Source of the DNA: Kofleriaceae bacterium
GTDB lineage: Bacteria; Myxococcota_A; Polyangia; Haliangiales; Haliangiaceae
Assembly: GCA_018058095.1 (NCBI GenBank)
Contig: JAGPCO010000046.1
Span: 1 to 52,844, forward strand
Length of the DNA stretch: 52,844 nucleotides
Direction: 5' to 3'
Shown here: piece by piece, positions 34,268 through 43,367 of the stretch
How positions within the stretch are numbered: position 1 is the stretch's first letter
How the letters are laid out: each line of letters opens with the position of its first letter
The notes under the pieces: generated by a model
What the model was told of the DNA's origin: nothing
What the model saw: the letters and a program-made list of their open reading frames with translations, nothing else
The model's database searches: none
Program-made: the position numbers and the translations under genes

Positions 34268-36955
34268 ATGGCGACGCCGCTGGCCTGGCACGCGCTCGAC
34301 GCCTCCGCGGTGACGGCGACGCTCGAGGTCGACGCTGGCCGAGGTCTGAGCGCAGCCGAGGCGGCGCGGCGCCTGGCGCAGGGCGGTCCCAACACGCTGC
34401 CGGAGCCGGCGCGGCGTACGCTGGCCGTGGTGGTGCTGGCGCAGTTCGCCAGCCCGCTCATCTACCTGCTGCTGGCGGCGGCGGCGCTGGCGGCCGCGCT
34501 CGGCCACGTCGGGGACGCGGTGGTGATCGGCGTGGTGGTGGCGCTCAACGCGGTGATCGGCGCGGTGCAGGAGGGCCGGGCCGAGGCCTCGCTGCGCGCG
34601 TTGCGTACGCTGGCGAGTCACCAGGCCCGGGTGGTGCGGGACGGTCAACCGCAGCACGTGGCGACGGCCGAGGTGGTGGTGGGAGACGTCCTGGTGCTCG
34701 ACGCCGGCGACGCGGTCGCCGCCGACGCGCGGGTGGTCGAGGCGGTGGCGGCCCAGGTCGCCGAGGGTGCGCTGACCGGCGAGTCGGTGCCGGTCGACAA
34801 GGCGGCGGCCGCGGTCCCCGCCGACACGGTGCTGGCGGAGCGGCGCTCGCTGCTGTTCGCAGGGACCCACCTCACCAGCGGACGGGCCCGCGCGGTGGTG
34901 GTGGCGACCGGGGCTGGGACCGAGCTCGGGCGGATCGCCGCGCTGGCCGGGGCGGCGGTGCAGCCGCCGACGCCGCTGGAACGACGGGTCGACCAGTTTG
35001 GCCGCTACGTCATGATCGGGGCGGCCGGCGTGTTCGTGCTGGTGGTGGCGCTCGGCCTGGCGCGCGGGCTGCCGCTGGGGGCCATCGTCATGCTGGCGAT
35101 CAGCCAGGTGGTCGGCCTCATCCCCGAGGGGTTGCCGGTGGCGATGACGATCGCCCTGGCCATCGGCGTGCAGCGGATGGCCCGGCGCAAGGTGGTGGTG
35201 CGCCGCCTGGCCGCGGTGGAGACGCTGGGCTCGACCACGGTCATCTGCACCGACAAGACCGGCACGCTCACCCGCAACGAGATGACGGCGACCGCGCTGT
35301 GGCTGCCTGACGGGCGCACGGCGACGGTGACTGGTATCGGCTACGACCCGGCCGGGCAGGTCGAGGGCGCGGCGGACGGGCCCAAGCTGCGCCGCCTGAT
35401 CGTCGGTGCGGCGCTGTGCAACGACGCTGCGCTGCGGCCGCCGACCGGGCCGGACGAGGGATGGCAGCCGGTGGGAGACCCGACCGAGGTCGCGCTGGTG
35501 ACGCTGGCGCACAAGGCCGGGCTCGACCCGGACGCCGAGCGGGCGGCGGCGCCGCGCACCGGTGAGCTGCCGTTCGACCCGGGCGCCAAGCTGATGGCCA
35601 CCGCGCACGGCGGCGCCGGCGCGCCGCGGGTCATCGTCAAGGGCGCACCCGAGGAGGTGGCGGCGCTGTGTGGCCTCGACGAGGTGGCCCACCGGGCGCT
35701 GCACGCCGCCGTCGAGGCGATGGCCGCGCAGGCGATGCGGGTGCTGGCGGTGGGGGAGGTGGTCGGGGCCGATGCCGACCTGCCGCTGACCGACTTCGCC
35801 GCCCTGCGCGGTCGCGTCGTGCTGCGCGGCCTCATCGGCCAGCTCGACCCACCAAGGCCGGAGGTGGCCGACGCGGTGGCGCAGTGCCAGGCCGCCGGCG
35901 TGCGCACGGTGATGGTGACCGGCGACCACAAGGCGACCGGGCTGGCCATCGCCCGTACGCTCGGCATCGCCCGCGATGGCGAGCGGACCCGGGCCATCGA
36001 CGGGCGCGAGCTGGAGGACCTGACCGACGCGGAACTCGACGCCGTCATCGACGCGGTCGCGGTGTTCGCCCGGGTCCACCCGGCCCAGAAGCTGCGCATC
36101 GTCGCCGCGCTGCAGCAGCGCGGCCACGTCGTGGCCATGACCGGCGATGGCGTCAACGACGCGCCCGCGCTGGTCGCGGCCGACGTCGGCGTGGCCATGG
36201 GTGTGACCGGCACGGCGGTGGCGAAAGAGGCGGCCAAGATCGTCCTGACCGACGACAACTTCACCTCGATCGTGGCCGCGGTCGAGGAGGGCCGGGTCGT
36301 CTACCGCAACATCAAGAAGGCGGTGCTGCTGCTGCTGTCGACCTCGGCCGCCGAGGTCACGGTGCTGCTGGCCGCGCTGGTGCTCGGCTACCCGCCGCCG
36401 TTCGCGGCGGTGCAGATCCTGTGGAACAACCTGGTCACCGAGGGCCTCATCACCGTCAACCTAGTGATGGAGGAGCCGGAGGGCGACGAGATGGCGCGGC
36501 CGCCCATCGCCGCCGACGAGCCGCTGCTGACCCGGGTCCTGCTGACGCGGATGGCGTTCATGGTGCCGACCATCGTCGCCGTCACCCTGGGCTGGCTCAT
36601 CGTCCGCCTGCGCGCCGGGGTGTCGCCAGCGCAGGTCCAGACCGAGACGTTCACCCTGCTCGCCATCTGCGAGTGGTTCAACGTGCTCAACTGCCGGTCG
36701 GACACCCGGTCGGCGCTGCACCTCGACGTGCTGCGCAACCGCTGGCTCATCGGCGGCCTGGTGGTCGGCAACCTGCTACAGGTGCTGGTCGTGTTCTGGT
36801 CACCGCTGGCCTCGGTCTTCCACGCCGTGCCGTTCCCGCTCGAGGTGGCGGTGCTGTTGGGGGTCGTCGGCAGCCTGGTGCTGTGGGTCGAGGAGCTGCG
36901 CAAGCTGGTGGTGCGGCGACGGGCCGGGCGTGTGGCGGCGGCGGTGCGAACGTGA
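34268..36955 (+). CDS. P2-type cation-transporting ATPase (PEGLP class)
   Basis: 895 residues from ATG 34268. All P-type signatures are present: the TGES dephosphorylation loop (170-173), PEGLP in the fourth membrane helix, the phosphorylation site DKTGT (Asp329) and the hinge TGDGVNDAP (626-631). It has the N-terminal cation-ATPase domain (WHALDASAVTATLEVDAGRG) and six C-terminal helices (ILWNNLVTEGLITVNLVM). PEGLP with this layout points to the Ca2+/Na+ branch rather than heavy-metal pumps, which would have CPx. In helix 6 a Glu stands where SERCA has its ligand Asp, so ion identity is uncertain. Its stop overlaps the following MFS gene (GTGA), suggesting joint function. Confidence 0.9.
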   Translation: MATPLAWHALDASAVTATLEVDAGRGLSAAEAARRLAQGGPNTLPEPARRTLAVVVLAQFASPLIYLLLAAAALAAALGHVGDAVVIGVVVALNAVIGAVQEGRAEASLRALRTLASHQARVVRDGQPQHVATAEVVVGDVLVLDAGDAVAADARVVEAVAAQVAEGALTGESVPVDKAAAAVPADTVLAERRSLLFAGTHLTSGRARAVVVATGAGTELGRIAALAGAAVQPPTPLERRVDQFGRYVMIGAAGVFVLVVALGLARGLPLGAIVMLAISQVVGLIPEGLPVAMTIALAIGVQRMARRKVVVRRLAAVETLGSTTVICTDKTGTLTRNEMTATALWLPDGRTATVTGIGYDPAGQVEGAADGPKLRRLIVGAALCNDAALRPPTGPDEGWQPVGDPTEVALVTLAHKAGLDPDAERAAAPRTGELPFDPGAKLMATAHGGAGAPRVIVKGAPEEVAALCGLDEVAHRALHAAVEAMAAQAMRVLAVGEVVGADADLPLTDFAALRGRVVLRGLIGQLDPPRPEVADAVAQCQAAGVRTVMVTGDHKATGLAIARTLGIARDGERTRAIDGRELEDLTDAELDAVIDAVAVFARVHPAQKLRIVAALQQRGHVVAMTGDGVNDAPALVAADVGVAMGVTGTAVAKEAAKIVLTDDNFTSIVAAVEEGRVVYRNIKKAVLLLLSTSAAEVTVLLAALVLGYPPPFAAVQILWNNLVTEGLITVNLVMEEPEGDEMARPPIAADEPLLTRVLLTRMAFMVPTIVAVTLGWLIVRLRAGVSPAQVQTETFTLLAICEWFNVLNCRSDTRSALHLDVLRNRWLIGGLVVGNLLQVLVVFWSPLASVFHAVPFPLEVAVLLGVVGSLVLWVEELRKLVVRRRAGRVAAAVRT

Positions 36956-38166
36956 GCACGCCAGGTCCCCGGCGCCTGCCGGCCACGGTGATCGCGCTGG
37001 GCCTGACCAGCCTCTTGACCGACGTGGCGTCGGAGATGATCTATCCGCTGTTGCCGGTGTTCGTCGCCACGCTGGGCGGCGCGCCGGCGCTGCTCGGGTT
37101 GATCGAGGGTGTGGCCGAGGCCATCGCCAGCCTGCTCAAGCTGGTGTCGGGGCGGATGTCGGACCGAGCGGCGCGGCGGCGGCCGCTGGTGCTGGCCGGG
37201 TACGGGCTGGCCGCGCTGGTGCGGCCGCTGATGGCGCTGGCCAGCGCGCCGTGGCACGTGCTGGCCATCCGCGCCACCGATCGCGTCGGCAAGGGCGTGC
37301 GCACGGCGCCGCGCGACGCGCTCATCGCCGACGCGGTGCCGGCCGACGAGGCCGGGCGGGCGTTCGGCTTCCACCGGGCCATGGACCACGCCGGCGCGGT
37401 CATCGGCCCGCTGCTGGCGCTGGCGCTGCTGGCCGGCGGGGCGTCGGTGCGTACGGTGTTCTGGCTGGCGGCGATCCCCGGCGTGCTCGGCGTGCTCGCC
37501 GTGCTGCGGGTGCGCGAGCCCGAGCGCGAGGTGCCGGTCGCCGCGCCGGGCGTCGCCGGGGCGTCCGCGCCGATGTCGTCGCCGCTGCGGCGCTACCTGG
37601 TAGTGCTCGGCCTGTTCGCGCTCGGCAACTCGTCGGACGCGTTCCTGCTGCTGCGCGCCGGCGAGCTGGGTGTGGCGGTGCGGTGGATGCCGCTCTTGTG
37701 GCTGGTGCTGCACGTGGTCAAGCTGACCAGCTCGTACCTCGGCGGCGGCTGGGCCGATCGGGTCCCGCGCACGCGCCTCATCATCGCGGGCTGGGTGGTG
37801 TACGCGGCGACCTACGTCGGCTTCGCGCTGGCCAGCGCGACCTGGCAGGTGTGGGCCCTGTTCGTGGTGTACGGCGTGTACTACGGGCTGACCGAGCCGG
37901 CCGAGAAGGCGCTGGTGCGCGATCTGGCGCCGGCGGCGGCGCGCGGCCGCGCCTACGGCGCGTACCACTTCGTCATCGGCATCACCGCGGTGCCAGCCGG
38001 GCTGCTCACCGGCGGCTTGTGGCAGGGCGCCAGCGGCCGCGTCGCGCTGCTGGTCGGCGCCGGGCTGGCGCTGGCGGCGGCGCTGGCGCTGGCGCTGACG
38101 CTGACGACCTCGGCGCGCTCAGCCCGGGCCGGGGGCGCGGGCGACGTCGGCCCACAGCAGGGATAG
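36952..38166 (+). CDS. MFS transporter
   Basis: 404 residues from the GTG that overlaps the ATPase stop. It has about twelve hydrophobic helices. LLTDVASEMIYPLLPVFV opens the first helix, the loop 2-3 motif is SGRMSDRAARRRPLVLAGYG (the MFS G-x-x-x-D-R-x-x-R-R/K pattern), and AIRATDRVGKGVRTAPRDAL is a hallmark of a large group of uncharacterised MFS permeases. The central loop is Pro/Ala-rich. Substrate unknown; coupling to a cation ATPase may point to ion or stress homeostasis. The last ~48 bases overlap the decayed gene on the other strand. Confidence 0.88.
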   Translation: MSTPGPRRLPATVIALGLTSLLTDVASEMIYPLLPVFVATLGGAPALLGLIEGVAEAIASLLKLVSGRMSDRAARRRPLVLAGYGLAALVRPLMALASAPWHVLAIRATDRVGKGVRTAPRDALIADAVPADEAGRAFGFHRAMDHAGAVIGPLLALALLAGGASVRTVFWLAAIPGVLGVLAVLRVREPEREVPVAAPGVAGASAPMSSPLRRYLVVLGLFALGNSSDAFLLLRAGELGVAVRWMPLLWLVLHVVKLTSSYLGGGWADRVPRTRLIIAGWVVYAATYVGFALASATWQVWALFVVYGVYYGLTEPAEKALVRDLAPAAARGRAYGAYHFVIGITAVPAGLLTGGLWQGASGRVALLVGAGLALAAALALALTLTTSARSARAGGAGDVGPQQG

Positions 38167-38368
38167 ATCGAGCTCGAACACCTCGAACGGCTCGGCCCGG
38201 ACCCGGGCGTCGTCGACGAAGCTGGCCAGGAGCAGCCACTGGCCGCCGTGGTTGCGGAAGGCGTCGAGCGTGCGCGCCACCGGGTCGACCAGCCATGAGC
38301 TCGGCCACCAGCCCGTCGGGGGCGTCGAGCACGTCCTGGTAGGTCGCCACCTTCTTGTGGGTGGACAT
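38119..38368 (-). pseudogene. Uma2-family (DUF820) nuclease-like gene, internally deleted and frameshifted
   Basis: From ATG 38368 the first ~26 codons read MSTHKKVATYQDVLDAPDGL then VAELM, the start of a Uma2-type protein. In a different frame, from about 38297, the sequence continues WLVDPVARTLDAFRNHGGQW, LLLASFVDDARVRAEPFEVF and ELDLSLLWADV, the family's C-terminal strands. The middle ~100 residues, including the PD-(D/E)xK-like catalytic core, are gone, and the join is out of frame. The gene must be dead. The remnant's 3' end runs into the MFS gene. Confidence 0.8.
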
Positions 38369-38465
38369 CGCGCCGCCATCCTAGCGCGGCCCGGCGGGGC
38401 CGGCGCTGGCGAAATGGGCCGGTCCGGGGCATGGCGGGCCGGGGAAGGGCGGGCGACGATGGGCC

Positions 38466-38942
38466 ATGATCCGCTGGCGCGCGTACGAGACGGGAGACCG
38501 CGCCACGGTGGTCGGCATGATGCGCCGGCTGTACATCGACGACCCGAGCGACCACGTCGTCACCGACGAGCAGATCGGCCGCACCATCACCACGCTGACG
38601 GCCGAGCCGGTGCGGGGTCGCATCGTCGTCGCGGCCGAGGCCGAGCCCGAAGGTGGACTGGCCCGGCCGCCGGTCGGCTACGCGGTGCTGTGTGGGTTCT
38701 GGAGCAACGAGCTCGGCGGCGAGGTGTGTATCGTCGACGAGCTGTACGTCGCGCCGCCGGCGCGCGGGGCCGGGCTGGCCAGTAGCCTCTTGACCGAGCT
38801 GGTGGCGCGGCGGGCGCCGTGGTTTCGCGCCGCGGTGGCGTTCGAGCTCGAGGTCACGCCGACCAACACGCGGGCCCGGGCCCTGTACACCCGCCTCGGG
38901 TTTCGCCCGACCAAGAACGCCCGCCTGCGCTGCCGGCCGTAG
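38466..38942 (+). CDS. GNAT-family N-acetyltransferase
   Basis: 158 residues from ATG 38466. The N-terminal strand [20 protein letters not shown], the central [20 protein letters not shown], the acetyl-CoA loop [20 protein letters not shown] (the R/Q-x-x-G-x-G/A pattern) and the C-terminal [20 protein letters not shown] are typical of single-domain GNAT enzymes. It transfers an acetyl group from acetyl-CoA to an amine. The substrate (amino acid, antibiotic, polyamine or protein) is not predictable. It stands alone between the Uma2 remnant and the ABC operon. Confidence 0.88.
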   Translation: MIRWRAYETGDRATVVGMMRRLYIDDPSDHVVTDEQIGRTITTLTAEPVRGRIVVAAEAEPEGGLARPPVGYAVLCGFWSNELGGEVCIVDELYVAPPARGAGLASSLLTELVARRAPWFRAAVAFELEVTPTNTRARALYTRLGFRPTKNARLRCRP

Positions 38943-39065
38943 CCGCGGCACGGGCGCCATCGCTGCGCCGGCCGGGTGAGCGCGCGCAAGGCGTGCGGCA
39001 CCGGCGAGGGCCGGCCCGCCGGAGGTGGCGGCTAGGCTGGCCCGACGCTTGCTGCAGTCGTCGGC

Positions 39066-39818
39066 GTGGGCGCGAACCTCGACGCCGCTGTGGTGGGTGC
39101 CCTGCGGTCAGATGCGGCGGCCGTGCTGTCGGCCCGCGCGCTGCACAAGGTGTACGGCGCCGGCGAGACCGAGGTGCGGGCGCTCGATGGGGTCGACTTC
39201 ACGCTGCGGGCCGGCGAGATCCTGGTGCTGCTCGGGCCGTCGGGCTCGGGCAAGTCGACGTTGCTCAACATCCTCGGCGGGCTCGACCTGCCGAGCAGTG
39301 GGGCGATCCGCTTCCGCGACCAGGACCTGAGCCACGCCAGCGACGACGAGCTGACCGAGTTCCGCCGCGCTCACGTCGGGTTCGTGTTCCAGTTCTACAA
39401 CCTGGTGCCCAGCCTGACCGCGCGCGAGAACGTGCAGCTGGCGGCCGACCTGGTGCCGTCGCCGATGCCGCCGGCCGAGGCGCTGGCGGTGGTCGGGCTG
39501 GGCGCGCGCCTCGACCACTTCCCATCGCAGCTGTCGGGCGGTGAGCAGCAGCGGGTGGCCATCGCCCGGGCCATCGCCAAGCGACCGGCCGTGCTCCTGT
39601 GTGACGAGCCGACCGGCGCGCTCGACGGCAAGACCGGGCGGCTGGTGCTCGACGCCCTGCTCACCGTCAACCGGCAGCTCGGGACGGCGACGGCGATCAT
39701 CACCCACAACGCGGTGATCGGCGCGATGGGCGACCGGGTGGTGACGATGAAGGACGGCCGCATCGCCGAGGAGCGGGTCAACCCGGTCCGGCGGCCGCCG
39801 GCCGAGCTGGACTGGTGA
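39066..39818 (+). CDS. ABC transporter ATP-binding protein (LolD/MacB type)
   Basis: 250 residues from a GTG start. Walker A is GPSGSGKST (57-65), the Q-loop [18 protein letters not shown] follows, the ABC signature is LSGGEQQR (156-163), and Walker B is [17 protein letters not shown] (Asp180/Glu181). The [21 protein letters not shown]-terminus and size place it in the LolD/MacB/FtsE group, whose partners do not pump through a classical pore but drive periplasmic conformational work. It is followed by an FtsX-like permease and a HlyD-like adaptor in the same operon. Confidence 0.92.
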   Translation: MGANLDAAVVGALRSDAAAVLSARALHKVYGAGETEVRALDGVDFTLRAGEILVLLGPSGSGKSTLLNILGGLDLPSSGAIRFRDQDLSHASDDELTEFRRAHVGFVFQFYNLVPSLTARENVQLAADLVPSPMPPAEALAVVGLGARLDHFPSQLSGGEQQRVAIARAIAKRPAVLLCDEPTGALDGKTGRLVLDALLTVNRQLGTATAIITHNAVIGAMGDRVVTMKDGRIAEERVNPVRRPPAELDW

Positions 39819-42172
39819 TGCGGGCGATCGATCGCAAGCTCGTGCGCGACCTGCTGCGCATGCGCGGCCAGGTCATCACGATCGCCCTGGTCCTGGCCGC
39901 CGGCGTGGCGGCCACCGTGACGCTGACCGGCACCTACCGCGCGCTCGGCGCGGCGCGCGACGACTACTACGCGCAGCAAGGGTTCCCCGACCTGTTCGTC
40001 CACCTCGAGCGGGCGCCCGACGCCGTGGCCCAGCAGCTGGCCGAGTTGCCCGGCGTGGCGACCGTGACCACCCGCGTCGCCACGCCACTGGCGGCGTGGA
40101 TGCCTGGCCTGGCGCGCCCGGCCACCGGCGTCGCGATCTCGCTGCCGGCCGACGGTGCCATCCGCGGCCTGGTCCTGCGTCGCGGCCGGCCACCCGACCC
40201 GGCCCGGGCCGACGAGGTGGTGGTGCTGGCCAGCTTCGCCGAGGCGCACGCGCTCACCCCAGGCGATCGCATCGAGGTGGTGCTGGCCGGGCGCCGTCAC
40301 CGGTTGACCGTGACCGGGATGGTGATGTCGCCCGAGTACGTGTTCCCGGTCGCGGCCGGCGGCGTGGTGAGCGACCGTGGCGTGCTGATCCTCTGGATGC
40401 CGCGGCCCACGCTGGCGGCGCGGACCGGGCACCAGGGCAGCTTCAACGACGCGACCTTCGTGCTGGCGGAAGGCGCCAGCGCGCGCGCCACCCAGGCCGG
40501 CATCGATCGCGTCCTCGCCACGTGGGGCGGGCTGGGCGCCCACGGCCGCGACCAGCAGCTGTCGCATCGCTTCGTCAGCCAGGAGCTCGACGGGCTGGAG
40601 GTGATGGCGACGCGGGTCCCCATCGTGTTCCTGCTGGTGGCCGCCTTCCTCCTCAACGTGGTGCTGGGGCGGCTGATCCAGCTGCAGCGGGAGCAGCTGG
40701 CGGTCCTGCGCGCGCTCGGCTACCGGCGCGCCGCCCTGGCCCGTCACGTCGGCGCGTTCGCCGCGGTCATCGTCGTGCTGGGCGGCCTGGTCGGCCTGGT
40801 CGGCGGCACCGTGCTGGGCGGCATGATGACCCGCCTGTACGTGCGCTTCTTCCACTTCCCCGACCTGGCGTTCCACCTGGAGGCCGACCTGGCGGCGCTG
40901 GCGGTGGTGGTGTGCGCCGGCGCCACCGTGGCCGGGGCCCTGGTGGCGATGCGACGGACCCTGCGGCTGGCCCCGGCCGAGGCCATGCGAGCGCCAGCGC
41001 CGGCGCGCTACCGCCCGGGCCTGCTGTCGTGGCTCGGCTTGACCCGGGTCGCCGGGCCGCTCGGCCGGGTCATCACCCGCGAGCTCGAGCGCAAGCCGGT
41101 CGCGACCCTGCTGTCCGTGGTCGGGGTTGGCTTCGCGCTGGCCATCGTCATCATCGGCAGGTTCTCGCGTGACTCGATCGACGTGATGGTCGACGACTTC
41201 ATGGTGCGCGGCAACCGCGAGGACGTGATGGTGGTGCTGGCGCGGGCCGCCCCCATCGGCGAGCTGAGCTGGTTTCGCGCCGCGCCCGGGGTGATGGCAG
41301 CCGAGCCGGTGCGCAGCGTGCCGGCTCGCCTTCTCGGGCCGGGCGGGCACCGCGATCTGGTGCTGACCGGGGTCCGGCGTGGTGATCGCCTGCACCAGCT
41401 CCTCGACGCGCGCGGCGCGGTGGTCGCGCTGCCGACCGACGGCGTGCTCCTGTCGCGCATCCTGGCCAGCCGCCTCGGGGTCGGGGTGGGTGACGTCGTC
41501 GCGGTCGAGCGACGCGACGGCGACCGGCGCCGGCTGCGCCTGCCGGTCGGCGGCGTCATCGACGACAGCTTCGGGATGAACGCCACGCTCGACGCCGACG
41601 TGCTGGCCCGGGCCCTGGGCGAGCAGCCGCTGATGTCGCAGGTGCTGCTGGTGGTCGACCCGAACCAGCGCGACACGCTGGTGCGGGTGCTGGCGGCGGC
41701 GCCGATGGTGGCCGACGTGATCGAGATGGCGGCGATGCGGGACGCGTTCCTGGCCCAGACCGGAGCGAGCATGGACTTCTTCATCTGGCTGGTCGTCGTG
41801 CTCGGCGTGGTCATCGCCGTCGGCGTGGTCTACAACAACGCGCGCGTCGCGCTGTCGGAGCGCGCGCGTGACCTGGCCACGCTGCGGGTGCTCGGTTACC
41901 GGCGGTCCGAGGTCGCGATCGTCCTGCTCGGGCAGATGGCGGTGCAGGTCGCGCTCGCGGTCCCGGTCGGCATGGCGGCCGGCTACGTCCTGGCTGGCGC
42001 GCTGATGTCCACCGCTGACCCCGAGCAGTACCGCTTCCCGGTGGTCATCTCGGCCCAGACCTACGGCTTTGCCACCCTGGTGGTCGGGGCGGCCGCGCTG
42101 GTCACCGCCATCCTGGTGCGGCGCCGGCTCGACCGGCTCGATCTCAACGACGCGCTCAAGGCGAGGGACTGA
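39818..42172 (+). CDS. FtsX/MacB-like ABC transporter permease
   Basis: About 784 residues from ATG 39818 (GTG 39815 is also in frame; TGATG overlap with the ATPase gene). Layout: a first membrane helix near residues 15-35 (QVITIALVLAAGVAATVTL), a large periplasmic domain, then a helix block around VPIVFLLVAAFLLNVVLGRL, a second N-terminal-like helix (TLLSVVGVGFALAIVIIG), a second periplasmic domain, and a terminal helix block (FFIWLVVVLGVVIAVGVVYN). Both halves carry the FtsX-type coupling motif (LAVLRALGYRRAALARHVG; LATLRVLGYRRSEVAIVLLG). This duplicated form is common in exporters of lipoproteins or peptides. Substrate unknown. Confidence 0.9.
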   Translation: MRAIDRKLVRDLLRMRGQVITIALVLAAGVAATVTLTGTYRALGAARDDYYAQQGFPDLFVHLERAPDAVAQQLAELPGVATVTTRVATPLAAWMPGLARPATGVAISLPADGAIRGLVLRRGRPPDPARADEVVVLASFAEAHALTPGDRIEVVLAGRRHRLTVTGMVMSPEYVFPVAAGGVVSDRGVLILWMPRPTLAARTGHQGSFNDATFVLAEGASARATQAGIDRVLATWGGLGAHGRDQQLSHRFVSQELDGLEVMATRVPIVFLLVAAFLLNVVLGRLIQLQREQLAVLRALGYRRAALARHVGAFAAVIVVLGGLVGLVGGTVLGGMMTRLYVRFFHFPDLAFHLEADLAALAVVVCAGATVAGALVAMRRTLRLAPAEAMRAPAPARYRPGLLSWLGLTRVAGPLGRVITRELERKPVATLLSVVGVGFALAIVIIGRFSRDSIDVMVDDFMVRGNREDVMVVLARAAPIGELSWFRAAPGVMAAEPVRSVPARLLGPGGHRDLVLTGVRRGDRLHQLLDARGAVVALPTDGVLLSRILASRLGVGVGDVVAVERRDGDRRRLRLPVGGVIDDSFGMNATLDADVLARALGEQPLMSQVLLVVDPNQRDTLVRVLAAAPMVADVIEMAAMRDAFLAQTGASMDFFIWLVVVLGVVIAVGVVYNNARVALSERARDLATLRVLGYRRSEVAIVLLGQMAVQVALAVPVGMAAGYVLAGALMSTADPEQYRFPVVISAQTYGFATLVVGAAALVTAILVRRRLDRLDLNDALKARD

Positions 42173-42174
42173 TC

Positions 42175-43359
42175 ATGCGGAAGTGGATCACGCGAAGCCT
42201 GCTCGTGCTGGTGCTGGTGGCGATCGGCGCCGCCCTGGTGTGGTCGATGTGGCCCCGGCCGGTGCCGGTCGAGGTCGCCGAGGTCACGCGCGGACCGCTG
42301 GTGGTCACCGTCGACGAGGACGGCCGGGCCCGGGTCGAGGACCGCTACCTGGTGACCGCGCCGCTGGCGGGCACGCTGGCGCGGATCGAGCTGCGCGCCG
42401 GCGACCCGGTCACGGCCGGCGCGGTGGTGGCGCGGATCGCGCCGCTGCCGGCGCCCTTGCTGGACGCCCGGACCCGGACTGAGCTTACCGGGCGGGTCGA
42501 CGTGGCCCGGGCCCAGCGGCGCCAGGCCGACTCGACCGTGGAGCGGGCCCGGGCCGCCGCCGACTTCGCCGCGCGCGAGGTCGAGCGGCTGCGCCCGCTC
42601 ATCGCCCAGCGCGCCGTGCCCGAGCTGGAGCTCGAGCGGGCCCAGCTCAGCAGCGAGCTGGCGGCGCGCGACCTGGCCTCGGCCCGGTTCGCGGCGACCG
42701 TCGCGGTGCACCAGGTGACCACGGCCGAGGCGATGGCCGCGCGTGCTGGCAAGCCGGGCACCGGCGCCGACGTCGACGTGGTGGCGCCGGTGTCGGGCCA
42801 GGTCCTGCGTGTGCTGGCCGGCAGCGAGGGCGCGGTCGGTCCGGGCTCGCCGCTGCTCGAGCTGGGGGACCCTCGCCGGCTCGAGATCGTCGCCGACGTG
42901 CTCACCGCCGACGCCGTCGCCATCCGGCCCGGCGCCGCGGTCACCCTGTCGGGGTGGGGCGGCGCGCCGCTGCCCGGCCGGGTCCGCCGGGTCGAGCCGT
43001 CGGCGACGACGCGGCTGTCGTCGCTCGGCGTGGAGGAGCAGCGGGTCGACGTGGTCATCGATCTGACCGGTCCGGCCGAGGCGTGGGCCGGGCTGGGCGA
43101 CGGCTGGCGGGTCGAGGCGCGGATCGTCACCACCGAGCTGGCCGAGGTGACCACCGTGCCGCTGGGGGCGCTGCGCCGCGCCGGCGACGGCTGGTCGGTG
43201 TTCGTGGTCACGTCCGGCAGGGCGCGTCGGCGCGCGGTCGAGCTGGGCGCGCAGAACGGCGAGCGGGCCGAGGTCCGCGCCGGCCTGGTGCCCGGCGACC
43301 GGGTCGTGCTGCATCCGGGCGAGCGCGTCGTCGATGGCGTGCGGGTCGAACCCAGGTAG
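42175..43359 (+). CDS. HlyD/MacA-like periplasmic adaptor protein
   Basis: 394 residues, ATG two bases after the permease stop. A single N-terminal membrane anchor (LLVLVLVAIGAALVWSMW) precedes a split lipoyl/biotinyl half-motif (VTAPLAGTLARIELRAGDPV and VVAPVSGQVLRVLAGSEGAV), with a coiled-coil hairpin between them (AQRRQADSTVERARAAADFA and following). A β-barrel and membrane-proximal domain end the protein. Adaptors of this type link an inner-membrane ABC permease to an outer-membrane channel, so the three genes form an export complex lacking only a TolC-like protein in this window. Confidence 0.9.
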   Translation: MRKWITRSLLVLVLVAIGAALVWSMWPRPVPVEVAEVTRGPLVVTVDEDGRARVEDRYLVTAPLAGTLARIELRAGDPVTAGAVVARIAPLPAPLLDARTRTELTGRVDVARAQRRQADSTVERARAAADFAAREVERLRPLIAQRAVPELELERAQLSSELAARDLASARFAATVAVHQVTTAEAMAARAGKPGTGADVDVVAPVSGQVLRVLAGSEGAVGPGSPLLELGDPRRLEIVADVLTADAVAIRPGAAVTLSGWGGAPLPGRVRRVEPSATTRLSSLGVEEQRVDVVIDLTGPAEAWAGLGDGWRVEARIVTTELAEVTTVPLGALRRAGDGWSVFVVTSGRARRRAVELGAQNGERAEVRAGLVPGDRVVLHPGERVVDGVRVEPR

Positions 43360-43367
43360 GGTGGGCC

